From Otis tarda (lineage: Eukaryota; Chordata; Aves; Otidiformes; Otididae), in the NCBI GenBank assembly GCA_026413225.1, contig CM048575.1, positions 5,732,001-5,796,000 on the forward strand: a DNA stretch of 64,000 bases, read 5' to 3'. The notes under the pieces are model-generated. The model saw nothing but the letters and a program-made list of their open reading frames with translations, ran no database searches and was not told the origin of the DNA. Positions 35,255 through 44,345 of the stretch are shown here, one piece after another (position 1 is the first letter of the stretch; every line of letters begins with the position of its first letter). The position numbers were made by a program, and so were the translations under genes.

Positions 35255-35580
35255 AAGGGGAAAACAGAGAAAAAAAAAAGAGAAGAGAAGATGTGAAGAA
35301 GCTGAGCGGGGGCAGAGGCGCAGAGGGGGAGGCGCAGGCCTCCTGGGCCTTGCAGGCCTCACCCTCTGGCCTCTTGCCAGGCGGCCAACTGGGCCCGACT
35401 CGGCCCGGCCCGGCTGCAAGAAGTGGAGAGGAGATGAGAAGTGAATAAGATGATGTAAAAAGATCCTGAGAGACATCTACCACCCTGTTGTGAGGAACGG
35501 CTGCAGACGCCAAGGTCAGTTCAGAAGGAGGGGAGGAGTAATGCGGCTCCTGGCCAAGATTCCCCTGCAGCCTGTGGTGA

Positions 35581-35830
35581 CGACCATGGTGGAGCGGGTT
35601 GTCCCCCTGCAGCCCATGGAGGTCCACGGAGGAGCAGAGATCCACTTGGAGCCCGTGAAGGACCCCACACCGGGGGAGGTGGATGCCTGAAGGCGGCTGT
35701 GGCCCGTGGAGGGCCCGCTGGGACAGCCGTTCTGGAGAGACTGTACTCCGTGGAAGAGATGACCCACGCCGGAGCAGTTCCGCGAAGGACTGTGGCCCGT
35801 GGGAGGGACCCCACGATGGAGCAGGGGAGG
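35581..35830 (+). repeat. Degenerate GC-rich repeats inside the LTR
   Basis: Variants of a unit built on CCCGTGGAGGRCC...CCACGCYGGAGCAG recur: AGCCCATGGAGG, GAGCCCGTGAAGG, GGCCCGTGGAGG, CTCCGTGGAAGAG and GGCCCGTGGGAGG, interspersed with CCACGGAGGAGCAG, CCACGCCGGAGCAG and CCACGATGGAGCAG. Copies are diverged and irregularly spaced, so this is an old internal minisatellite of the LTR. Confidence 0.7.
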
Positions 35831-36032
35831 AATGTGAGGAGTTCTTCCCCCGACCATGAAGCAGCGGCATGAAACAACGTATGATGAACTGACTGCAACC
35901 CCCATTCCCTCTTCCCCCCTGTGCCGCTCGGGGGCGGGGGGGAAGGTAGTAGAGATAATGTTAAGCTTGGGAAGAGGGAGGGGTGGATGGAGGTTATCTT
36001 GTTCTCTGTCTCATTATCCTGCTGTTTGTAGT

Positions 36033-36038
36033 AATAAA
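36033..36038 (+). terminator. Polyadenylation signal of the LTR
   Basis: AATAAA about 190 bp before the LTR's 3' end, at the place expected for the R/U5 border region of a retroviral LTR. A GT-rich stretch follows within 40 bp. Confidence 0.6.
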
Positions 36039-36226
36039 TGAATAGTTTTCCCCAAGTCGAGTCTGTTTTGCCCGTGACGGTAACTTTAAGGATTTCTCCC
36101 TGTCCTTATCTCAAACCTCGAGCCGTTTTTCCTTATATTTTCTCTCCCTGTTCTTTCGGAGGGTGGGGGGAGTGAGAGAGAGACTGCATAGTCTGGTCCT
36201 GATCAGGGCTGAACTACGACACTTTG

Positions 36227-37879
36227 GCATTTGCTGTTAAGTTACTTGTGAATCTCGCCCACAAGGCTGCAAGAACTTTGCATCAAAATAAAATTTCAGT
36301 GTATTTTCTATGTAAGAAGCACAGCTTTGAACTGTGCAAGGCCACAGTGCAGCTGGAAATTCTCCATGGGATCCTCCGTACAAGAGGTATGCCCAGCCAG
36401 CCAAGCATCTCCACAGCAAGGTGTGTGTGCCCTGCCCTCGCTCCGCTCAGCAGGATGGCAGCCGTCCTGCGGGCATGTGTGCCGCCAGCACAGATAACAA
36501 AACAGCCACCCTTTTCTTCCTGTCCTATTATTTAGGGTGATCGCAGGGCTGAGCGGTCTGACAGGTAAACACTGGTGATGTCTCGATAACATCACACCAG
36601 AGCTCAGGGGTGCGCGCAGGCAGATACAGCGGTAGTGGACTGGCCCCGGCACCGTGCTGTCAGACACGGCCCTCCCCGCGTCCCCAGTGCGGAGGGCAGC
36701 TCTCTGCAGCAAGGCTGCCAGGGAACCCATCCGTAACGCACCGGCAGATGTGAGCCTGGGGAAGCAACCCTCAGAAGAGAAAGGTTTATTTTACAAAGAA
36801 AATTTTGTAAGAAGGAGGAGGACCAAAATGGTGGAATCCAAAAAGCACAATGATTCTTGGAAAGATGAGTAGGAGTTCCCCGATGTCATTAGTAGCCCTC
36901 TGTACAGCCCAATGTATGCGCTCATCTCCTCTGTGTTAGTATCTGCCCTGTCCTGTGTGAGCACCGGTGCCAAGCGTACCTGCCAGTCGCAGCAGGGAAG
37001 GGGCTCTCCCACACGCTGCTGTGGCACTGAGCAGCACGGAGCAGGGGCCAGACCTCCATGCCCGACAGCACGCCAAACGCCGCACCGAGGTGCTCACTGC
37101 AGCTGCAGAGGAAGGTCACAGCTGCTCCCCACACCAGGACCTAGGCACTCCTGGTACGCCTGGCTACACAGGCTGGATCCCTGGGAAGGCAGGTGCAGGT
37201 CTGCAAAGCGCTGAGGATCCAGAATGAATTGCACCACCAGTGCCAAGAAGCCCAGCCTCAGCAGATGTCCCCGGTGTCACAGCGAGACGCTGCAGACCCA
37301 GTTTCGATCCCTGTAATTAATACTATGAACAAATCCTTACAATTTCACCTTCTTACCCCCCCGTCTTCTGCAAGAAGAAATTCCCTGGCCTTTCCACTGC
37401 AGAAAAGTATGCGTAACATCACAGATAATTTTATTTGTGGAGCACTCATTCAAACCCAGCAAGCAGATCAAAAAGTGAAATGAGGATAGTGGGTCAGCAG
37501 GCGAGCCGCACTCTGTTCCAGAAATCTTTGTCGTCAATTTATCACATTTCTCATCAAAATCTCCCTCATGTGGGGAGTAAAACTGCTTTAATGTATCATA
37601 CCTACTGCTAACTCACAGAACTGAAAATCTCATTTCATGGGCTCCAGGTTTACCAGATTACAATTCTGCTCTCCACAGAGTTTCTTAAAGTAATACAAGC
37701 TCAAAAAAAAATACTGGCTGGTGAAAGCAGCATTCTTCTCATTGCCCCTGGCAGCGGGTAGCGTGAGGTGAAGACGACCAGGATGCTGCTTTGCTGGCAC
37801 AGCAAAGCCCGGCCACTCAGGCACACGTGCGGAGACAGCCACCTTCCTCTCTAACAGGGGGGAGCTTTTCATTTGTGCG
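36227..37879. other. Non-coding DNA, GC-rich at 36400-37280
   Basis: Several overlapping open frames up to 140 codons on both strands, none recognisable. No repeat family seen after the LTR. Confidence 0.4.
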
Positions 37880-38050
37880 CTTATCTAAAGGGAAAAGCAT
37901 TTCCTTCAACAATAGCTGTGAATTTACAATCAAGTCAAGATGTCAAGATTGCTGAGAGACACCCTCCTTAAGGCAGCTATAAATTGTTTAGACAATAGGA
38001 AATGACAGCTTCTTTTATAGCTTACAGTGGGGAACCCAGGATGGAGTACA
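37880..38050. promoter_or_regulatory. CNE-like block upstream of a splice-like site
   Basis: AT-rich, non-repetitive, with GCTTATCT (GATA type), CAACAATAG (Sox type), repeated TCAAGA/TGTCAAGA words and TTTATAG. It leads into the acceptor/donor juxtaposition at 38067/38068, which suggests conservation may reflect splicing rather than enhancer activity. Inferred only. Confidence 0.25.
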
Positions 38051-38075
38051 GATTTATTGTTTTGCAGGTAAGGAG
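38051..38075 (+). other. Recursive-splice-site-like acceptor/donor junction
   Basis: TTATTGTTTTGCAG ends at 38067 and is followed immediately by GTAAGGAG. A T-rich AG acceptor abutting a near-consensus GT donor is the form of recursive (ratchet) splice sites in very long vertebrate introns. Alternatively it is the donor of a small exon that starts after CTTCTTTTATAG (acceptor ending at 38020) or after CTTACAG; the frame in between reads AYSGEPRMEYRFIVLQ, unrecognised. No downstream donor that would define an RS-exon is obvious within about 200 bp. Confidence 0.35.
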
Positions 38076-38379
38076 ATTACCGAATGAATATTCTTCATGG
38101 GGAAGTAGCATCTCTAAACCCATATATTTGATTATTCTCTCTGTACTCATACTTCAGCTCCCCTTAAGCAGGCGTTTCAGTCTCCCCTGCACAGCTCTTG
38201 CCCTAGGTTGTCTAAAATCTCCCTGTGGAATTTTGCTCACAGCCCAGTGTTTCCATTTCTACTCACATGCAAAATCCTGAAGCCTCTGGCTTGTCTTTAC
38301 CCTAAACTTGCTTGCTTTATTCATAGCCAGGCAACCAAAAAAAAAACCACAAATTTATCAAACAGATTTCATCATGTGG

Positions 38380-38480
38380 AAAGTGCAGTGATGAAGCCTA
38401 AATTGCAATTGACTGAATTTTGAATTAAGCAATCAACTGATTAATTACTTGACTTTCATCTAATAAAGCAAAATGTAAAT
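38380..38480. promoter_or_regulatory. Short AT-rich CNE-like block
   Basis: Contains CAATTGAC, GAATTAAGC, CTGATTAATTACTTG and CATCTAATAAAG words in close succession, in non-repetitive sequence. The role is inferred. Confidence 0.22.
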
Positions 38481-38739
38481 GACACTGGCAAAAGAGTTAC
38501 ATTCCATTACCAGAGCTTTAGCTTTCCTCTGCTGCGCGGCCTGGAAATACGCACTTCGTTGGACTTACCAGATGACTAAAGAGATGTATGAGATGTCAAA
38601 ACCCACCCAATTATTCTGTCTGCCATTATTTTTTCTTGCCATACAACATGTTGCAAAAAAAGGAGAAGAGATTATACACATAAACAAGTGTTCTGTTTCC
38701 CTATGCAATAAATAGCAAGTGCCAGGTTATTCTGTCAGT

Positions 38740-39120
38740 TCTGGCATCCTCCATCAACATTGAAGTAGAGGCACCCCATTGCACCTTTCAGATTGATTTC
38801 ACACTGATGAATGCGAGATTGTCAGATTGGTCAGTCCTCCCAAACACATTAATCCTGTCTAAGGTCATCCTGGACTCATTTAAAAGCGTTTTTAATGTCT
38901 TTTTCTGTCCTGTGATACCTCTGATAAATGGCCAGTGGAAGATAGAGTCTACCCTGCGGCATGTCAAGGCCAAACATGAAGGCTGTCAAAAAATCAGCAT
39001 TAAAACCCGCTCCAAGTGTCCTTTTCCCGAAACCCTTTAAATGGCACGCTCTGCTTTCTGACATTAATCAAGGGTGACGTTCTTTGGAGGGCTGAGTGCG
39101 CGTGTCAAAAGGAACTTCTC
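38740..39120. promoter_or_regulatory. CNE-like block with TALE/MEIS-type sites
   Basis: About 380 bp with three TGTCAA words (38962-38967, 38984-38989, 39103-39108), plus CACATTAATCC and CATTAATCAAGG homeodomain cores. It is non-repetitive, and the open frames across it are short and unrecognised. TGTCA words clustered with homeodomain cores resemble MEIS/PBX-bound developmental enhancers; this is inference. Confidence 0.3.
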
Positions 39121-40320
39121 CAGATCTCGGAGACATGAATCACCTGGAAAGCAACACAGGCACGCTGCTCTGATGGGTACGGCTCTGACTACGCATCTAG
39201 CCGAGAGCGGCACAGCGAGACTGCGCAGGTCAGCGGGGGCGCAGGGAGAAGCCTGGCTGCCCTCCCGCTGTGGGGCTGGACCAGCCTCCCCACTTTGGGC
39301 TCCCTGTTCCTGCTGTACGTCCTGCGTGGCTGGGACAGTAGCTCCTCTGAAGCAGCTGTCTCTCCCTGGGTTTTAGGCAATCTCTAGCAGATGGGACTGA
39401 TTCTGCTGGCACTTCAGTTGCTTTTCTAAGAAAAGCCTCCCCCTCTCTGCTGGCAGCTCAGAATTCTGTACCTGCACTCCTGTCCTGTGGCAGCCAACAC
39501 ACTGGGGGTGGGCTTTTTCCTGTAATTAATCTCTCTAGCAGGTGGATAGAGCAAAGACCCAAAATCTCAGAAAAGGACACACCTGAAGCTCTGATTTCTG
39601 CAAAGATGTGATTTATGTTCTAGTACTGTTTCCCTTGTGATACATTGCATTTATTCACATACTATTTTGCCATTAACTTGTGCATGAAAAGTCAGTATCT
39701 CATGAGCATCTTTTTGGACCACACTGACTACCCACTGCTTCACGCTCATTTTTAAACGAGATTTAATTGTGGTTTTGATGATAAGAAACAGAACACAGAA
39801 TGAAGTTACTGAGTTCAAAATCAGTGAAGCTCCAGTAGCTGCCACTCACTCCCACTCGTCGACCTTTCCCACATTTGACCCAGAACTCACTACCCACACA
39901 GCAAGGGCCAAGCACAAGGCAGGAGCCAAGCTTGCAACACAGAGAACAGCATCACTTGCTCCTGTTCTTATTTGCATTTTCTTCTCTAACCCTTGTGCAC
40001 CTTGACTTGTTTACATAAGACTGTCTCTACCCCACAGTGGTGGTTTTTTTTCAGTTCTGGTCCCTAGAGGGACAAAATACACTGGGTTTGTTTTTCCTTT
40101 TCTCCTCCTTAACCAGAAAACAAAATGTGTATTTAGCTGCTAAAACCATCACTTCTGTGTCTTTTACTGACTCATAGCCCTTCAATCTTTCTCCACTTTT
40201 CCTTCCCAGTGACCCGGCAGAGTGAACCAGCAATACACTTCCAAGAGCTCCAGTAACGCCCACTGCTAGAAAATGCCCTAAGAGCAGCCCCTGCCACGGC
40301 TGGCGGCTACAGCTGGAGGG
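39121..40320. other. Non-coding DNA without recognisable features
   Basis: GC-rich at 39130-39380, otherwise mixed. Short unassignable open frames only. Confidence 0.4.
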
Positions 40321-40800
40321 GAAAATACATTATAACATTCCCATAATAAAAGGGAGTTCTAATTTTAGAAAATTAAAAAAAAATTAATGGCTGCAGGTCT
40401 ATATAATCTACACATCAGCACAACAAGATGCTTAGTCAATAAAATAGTTGAACTAAGTCATCTCAGCATGTAATTCCATAAGGATTTTTTTTTCTGGGGG
40501 AAATGCTATCATTTTCCATTTCTGTTTAATGAATCATGTGAATTATAGTAACATTACAAATGGTTCTCTTTGCAGCCTATTAGTTTGTTTCTGTAGGGTT
40601 CTAATGGAAGACATGCTTCATTTAGATCTTAGCTTGCCCCCAAGCCATAAAGAATAAATTGTATTATCATAAGCAGTTACCTTTTTAAAATGATCTTATC
40701 AAAAGAAAGTATTTTGCATTGTTGAGAAAGGTTATTACCATTTTAGGCAAAATGCTGCAGGCACTTTACTTTTTTTTTAATAAATATAAATAATTGCAGC
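40321..40800. promoter_or_regulatory. AT-rich CNE-like block
   Basis: Roughly 480 bp without a frame of 60 codons, AT-rich and non-repetitive, with many homeodomain-type and GATA-like (CTTATCA) words. The role is inferred from appearance. Confidence 0.25.
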
Positions 40801-40894
40801 AAAGAGACCGAGGGGCTGGAACTGTCTAGGCATGAGGATGAGCATCATCTTCAGAACACTGCTGTTCCCATCAGCAGTAAATTGAGTCACCCAC

Positions 40895-41165
40895 AGGTTC
40901 TCAGAGTCTAAGGCCACAGGAGACAGTACAATCATTCAGTCTGAACTCCTGTGCATCACAGGCTGCTGCATTTCGCCCACTTGCCCCTTCACTGAAGCCA
41001 ACAGCTAGTGCATTTGACTACAACACAGCCAGTGTGTAGCCGAAGTGGATCTTCCTGAAGGACGTCCCATCTGGATCCCAACGCCATTGGGAGAAGTGGG
41101 ATTCACCCCTTCCAGAAGGTGCCCCCCGAGCAAGTGATCATTCTCACCACTTGTCAGATTTTTTT
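40895..41165 (-). mobile_element. Ancient CR1 LINE fragment (3' region)
   Basis: On the + strand the order of words matches the reverse complement of old amniote CR1 3' regions: a gtctaaggccacaggagac / tcattcagtctgaactcctg / catcacaggc series near 40905-40965, then a ccttcctgaaggac..gtcccatctgg..ggattcacccc..ccttccag series at 41050-41115, which parallels the 'fast, diverged' CR1 copies shared by birds and crocodilians. It is heavily diverged and no frame survives, so boundaries are approximate. Confidence 0.5.
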
Positions 41166-41524
41166 TCTTGACATAGCCCCGAGGCATCACAAGTATTTCT
41201 ATTTTTACAGACTACTGTTGGGAATTTCACAGTACAACAGACACTACGACTATAAATAACTACCCAGCTATATATATTCATGTAGGAAAGCGTTCAGAGT
41301 AAACAAGAAGACACCTTTAAAAGGTGTCCAGTGGGTCTGGTCAGTCATCGCATGCTTAAAACACTGCACCTGATGGCAGCCCCCCAGCCAGGAGCTCCAT
41401 CCAGCCCTGCCAAAGCGGATCCAAGACAGCAGCCCAAGCCAGAGGGGACCCCCAGGAGCCAGCACGCATCTGTCACCCAAGGCTGGATCAGCTCATCCCG
41501 CTTCAGCGGATCCCTGTCCAAACT

Positions 41525-41900
41525 TCTTTAAAAGCTGCCAGTAGCAGACATCCAGTACTTCCCAGGCATGATAATCCCATGCTTCACTAGTTTCATCAGT
41601 GGAAAGGTTTTCATATTTAATTAAACCTCCTTTTTTGCTATTAACTCCATTTCTTCTAGACCTGTCTAGAATGGACAGGAGATAATTTCTTCCTCTGTGG
41701 TTTGTAGGGGTTTTGTTGGGCTTTTTTTGTTTGGGTTTTGGGGGGTTTGTTTGGGTTTTTGTGGGGTTTGTTTGTTTTGGTTTTTTACACATTTGAAGAA
41801 CAACATTCTGCCCAGTCTTTTCTAGACTGAGCCACTCCAATTTCCTCAGCCTTTTCACATGGATCAGCATTATGTCCCTAGCTAGGAATTAGGTCAGAAG
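41525..41900 (-). mobile_element. Ancient CR1 LINE fragment with a T/G-rich insertion
   Basis: Sequence at 41540-41650 (catccagtacttcccaggc, later tttaattaaacctcctt) and at 41785-41875 (ctgcccagtcttttctagac, then tcctcagccttttcacatgg) follows the reverse complement of old CR1 copies in the right order. A T/G-rich low-complexity tract (41701-41785) splits it. Either it belongs to the same insertion as the fragment at 40895-41165 or it is a second old copy. Strongly diverged; limits are approximate. Confidence 0.5.
41733..41766 (+). other. G-quadruplex motif in a T/G-rich tract
   Basis: GGG-TTTT-GGGGGG-TTTGTTT-GGG-TTTTTGT-GGGG has four G runs with loops of 4, 7 and 7, fitting the standard G-quadruplex pattern. 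It lies within a roughly 85-bp T/G-only tract, broken by single other bases. Confidence 0.7.
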
Positions 41901-43284
41901 GTATCAGATATCTCAGTAACTTTTTAAGGTAACTCTAAAAGTAAAAATAAAATCCATTAATTTTCTGAAGCACCCCAGGACCACTTAGCTGAAGAATGCT
42001 CTATCTTGCTATTTTCCAAAGATACAGCATCTTTGGTTTGAATAACCTGTATCACTACAAGTCTGCAGCCCTTCTAACCCAGCCTAATGTGTACGCTCTG
42101 AATCAGAAGGTATTCGGTCCGGGCAGGAATTTGGACAACAGAAGAATCACTTCTAGATGATCATGCATGTGTGTTGATGGAGTGTTCCACTTCAAGACAC
42201 TTCATTTCACAAGCTACTATCCAGGTCACTAACTGCAGGAAGCCTCCATGTATTCAGCATCCTATGCCAAAAGTTTGTCATATGAATCAAGCGATACATA
42301 TTCATAGTCCAGCTGCTGTTTGGACCATCATAGTCTCAATAGATGAGCAGCAGTGACAAAACCACCAGGTAACTCGGTCATCGTGCTTCTCAGTAATAAA
42401 AATGCAAATAAAATAGGAAATAAGAATTCTTCCTACTATCAAGATAAATTAAAGTGCTGTCAATTTAATGCAGTTTTGCTTTTTCAGTAAAATAGCATCT
42501 GTTCTATTACATTATACCCTATAAAGTACAAGGTCAAAAGCCTTCTAATGACACATTGTGAAGCCCACTTTTGCTGTGCCCACCTTGTGAATGACATTCT
42601 TTTATTAAAAAAATGAAAGAAAATAAGTACATCTAGGAAATAAATCTATTAATCACACCACTATATCATAGTTCTGACACTGGATGGGGATGACAGGCTC
42701 TACAGGGTTATTTCTCTCAAATGTGCAGAAAATGGTTTAGTCTCTAACAAACTGTGTGTGTGCATATGCAAACCTCTACACATACACAAGCATGCCCTGG
42801 AAGTGACAGGTCTGGAATGAAACTGCTGCCTCAAACTCCACAAGCACTCAAAATGTTAACATTGCCACGCCGAGAGCACATCTTGGACTTCCCAACTTTA
42901 TACATCCCAATACAAAACCATGCAAAACATATTGTACAGATGCAGCCCACTAAAGCACAAATAACTCTGGACAGCTGCCATACTCAAAAATATGGGCATA
43001 AGGCTCACCCGTCAGAGTATCGAACGGCTTTCAGGCGTGCAGGATTTGTGATACTAACTCAGAAGAGCAGCCCATCTGGTCAGATATCCTCCACACTGCC
43101 AAGCGCTGTCCATCCATTCTTCTACTTATCCTGCCTGAGAAAGGGGCCACTGACCACCTCCTGGTGAGGCTCAAAAAGCAGCACGAGCAACAGATTCCTG
43201 AGCCCTGGGAGGGAAGGAACATCACTCGAGATGTACTCTGGGGTGGGTGACCACAGTGCTCCCATCTCCCGCCAGCCCAGGGCA
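41901..43284. other. Non-coding DNA without recognisable features
   Basis: AT-rich at 42370-42660, mixed elsewhere. The 137-codon + frame at 42754-43167 is unrecognised. No repeat family seen until the CR1 at 43285. Confidence 0.4.
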
Positions 43285-43600
43285 CTTATAGAACAATTTG
43301 GGTGGGAAGGGACCTTTCAAGCCTGTCCAGTCCATCCCCCCTGCAAGGAGCAGGGACATCTCCAACCAGATCAGGTTGCTCACAGCCCTGTCCAACCTGG
43401 CCTGGAATGTTTCCAGGGATGGGGCACCCACCACCTCTCTGGGCAACCTGGACCAGTGCCTTACCACCCTCAGTGTAAAAAATGTCTTTGATATATCCAG
43501 TCTAAATCTACCTCACTATTTTAAAACCTTTATCCCTTGCCCTATTGCAACTTCTGCTTGAGGCACCTGCCTGAAAAGAAGCCCTCCTCCAAGCCCCACC
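43285..43600 (-). mobile_element. CR1 LINE 3' end, reverse orientation
   Basis: The + strand begins with the reverse complement of the CR1 terminus (tatagaacaatttgggtggg, then aagggacctttcaag) and continues through well-known CR1 3' UTR words in order: ctgcaaggagcagggacatc, accagatcaggttgctcaca, tgtttccagggatggggcac, ccacctctctgggcaacctg, and tctaaatctacc. Similarity fades near 43575-43600. It carries only the 3' UTR and the very end of ORF2, is 5' truncated, and has no coding capacity. It belongs to a younger subfamily than the diverged pieces at 40.9-41.9 kb. Confidence 0.93.
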
Positions 43601-44290
43601 ACTTCCCAGTAAGCAGGTCTGAGCCTTAGAATGCAAGGGCTGGGAATATTCCCTCTACTGGTACATCAAGAGCTCATTTCATGCAGTCTGTTACAGAAAC
43701 TCGTGTTCAGGTCCAGCAGGAGAGGCTGACAGTCTCCACAGCTTCCGCTTTGCAAATCATTGTGGTGTCAGCAGCTCCCTACCACTCTCCTTGTTGCATG
43801 CTGCTGATCCCACCTCAGAGAAGCCCAGCCACACGACGTGCAGAGGCACTATCTGCCCACGCTGCATGCCCACAGCCCTTGCCATCTCCCAGCCTGCCCA
43901 GGTTTCCCTGCCTCACAGCTTCATCTGAAAGCACTGCAAGTCCCCTGATGCTGGAAATCATCTGACCAAAGGCAACTCTACACAGCCAGGGTACGGTACC
44001 CTCTGCACATCCTCCTGTGCTTGTGTTTTGATACTGGTGATGTATAAACATGTCCCTGACCTGACACAGCTTGGGATACTGATTGTAATTATTTGCAAGT
44101 TAAAGGCATAACAATTGCTTCAACCTGAAGTTGTCAGAGGGTAGGATGAGACACAGGTGCTCTGCGAATTAAACCATGCTGGCAACCACTTAGAAGTGCT
44201 CCTAATAGCTTGGGCTGTAGCAGCTTATTAACTGACTTGAGAACTCCTGCCATGGGGAAAAGAGCTTCCTTTTATGAGCTATAGAAAATA
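43601..44290. other. Non-coding DNA without recognisable features
   Basis: GC-richer near 43780-43930, AT-rich after 44080. No assignable feature. Confidence 0.4.
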
Positions 44291-44345
44291 AATTAGATTA
44301 TTTTTTTTCTCCTCTGCTCTTTGTAGGTAAAAAAAGCTCTTTGAT
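44291..44345 (+). other. Polypyrimidine acceptor abutting a weak donor
   Basis: A nearly pure pyrimidine tract (about 44300-44322) ends in TTTGTAG at 44326 and is followed at once by GTAAAAAAAG. The acceptor is very good and the donor is weak. It could be a weak recursive splice site or simply an unused acceptor-like sequence. Confidence 0.25.

Larger units (their letters stand above)
35074..36221 (+). mobile_element. Solo LTR of an avian endogenous retrovirus
   Basis: A complete 1148-bp LTR begins TGTCGTGGTTTT and ends AACTACGACA, so its TG...CA termini lie in a perfect 6-bp inverted repeat (TGTCGT/ACGACA). CTTTG flanks it on both sides. A TATA-type TATTTAAG lies at 35247-35254 and AATAAA at 36033-36038, both on the + strand. 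The block around 36050-36085 (cccaagtcgagtctgttttg, then cccgtgacgg) resembles the 3' part of an LTR family I know from other bird genomes. No second LTR, primer-binding site, gag, pol or env lies nearby, so the provirus was reduced to one LTR by recombination between its two LTRs. ERVL-like class is inferred from the 5-bp duplication. A 206-codon antisense frame inside it is a by-product of GC-rich sequence. Confidence 0.93.

Noticed and set aside
35250..35870. 206-codon frame on the - strand
   Set aside because: It lies antisense inside the GC-rich solo LTR, overlaps other open frames, and matches no retroviral or cellular protein I know.
35074..36221. Full provirus or retroviral genes around the LTR
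   Set aside because: Only one LTR, no primer-binding site or polypurine tract pair, and no gag, pol or env similarity on either side.
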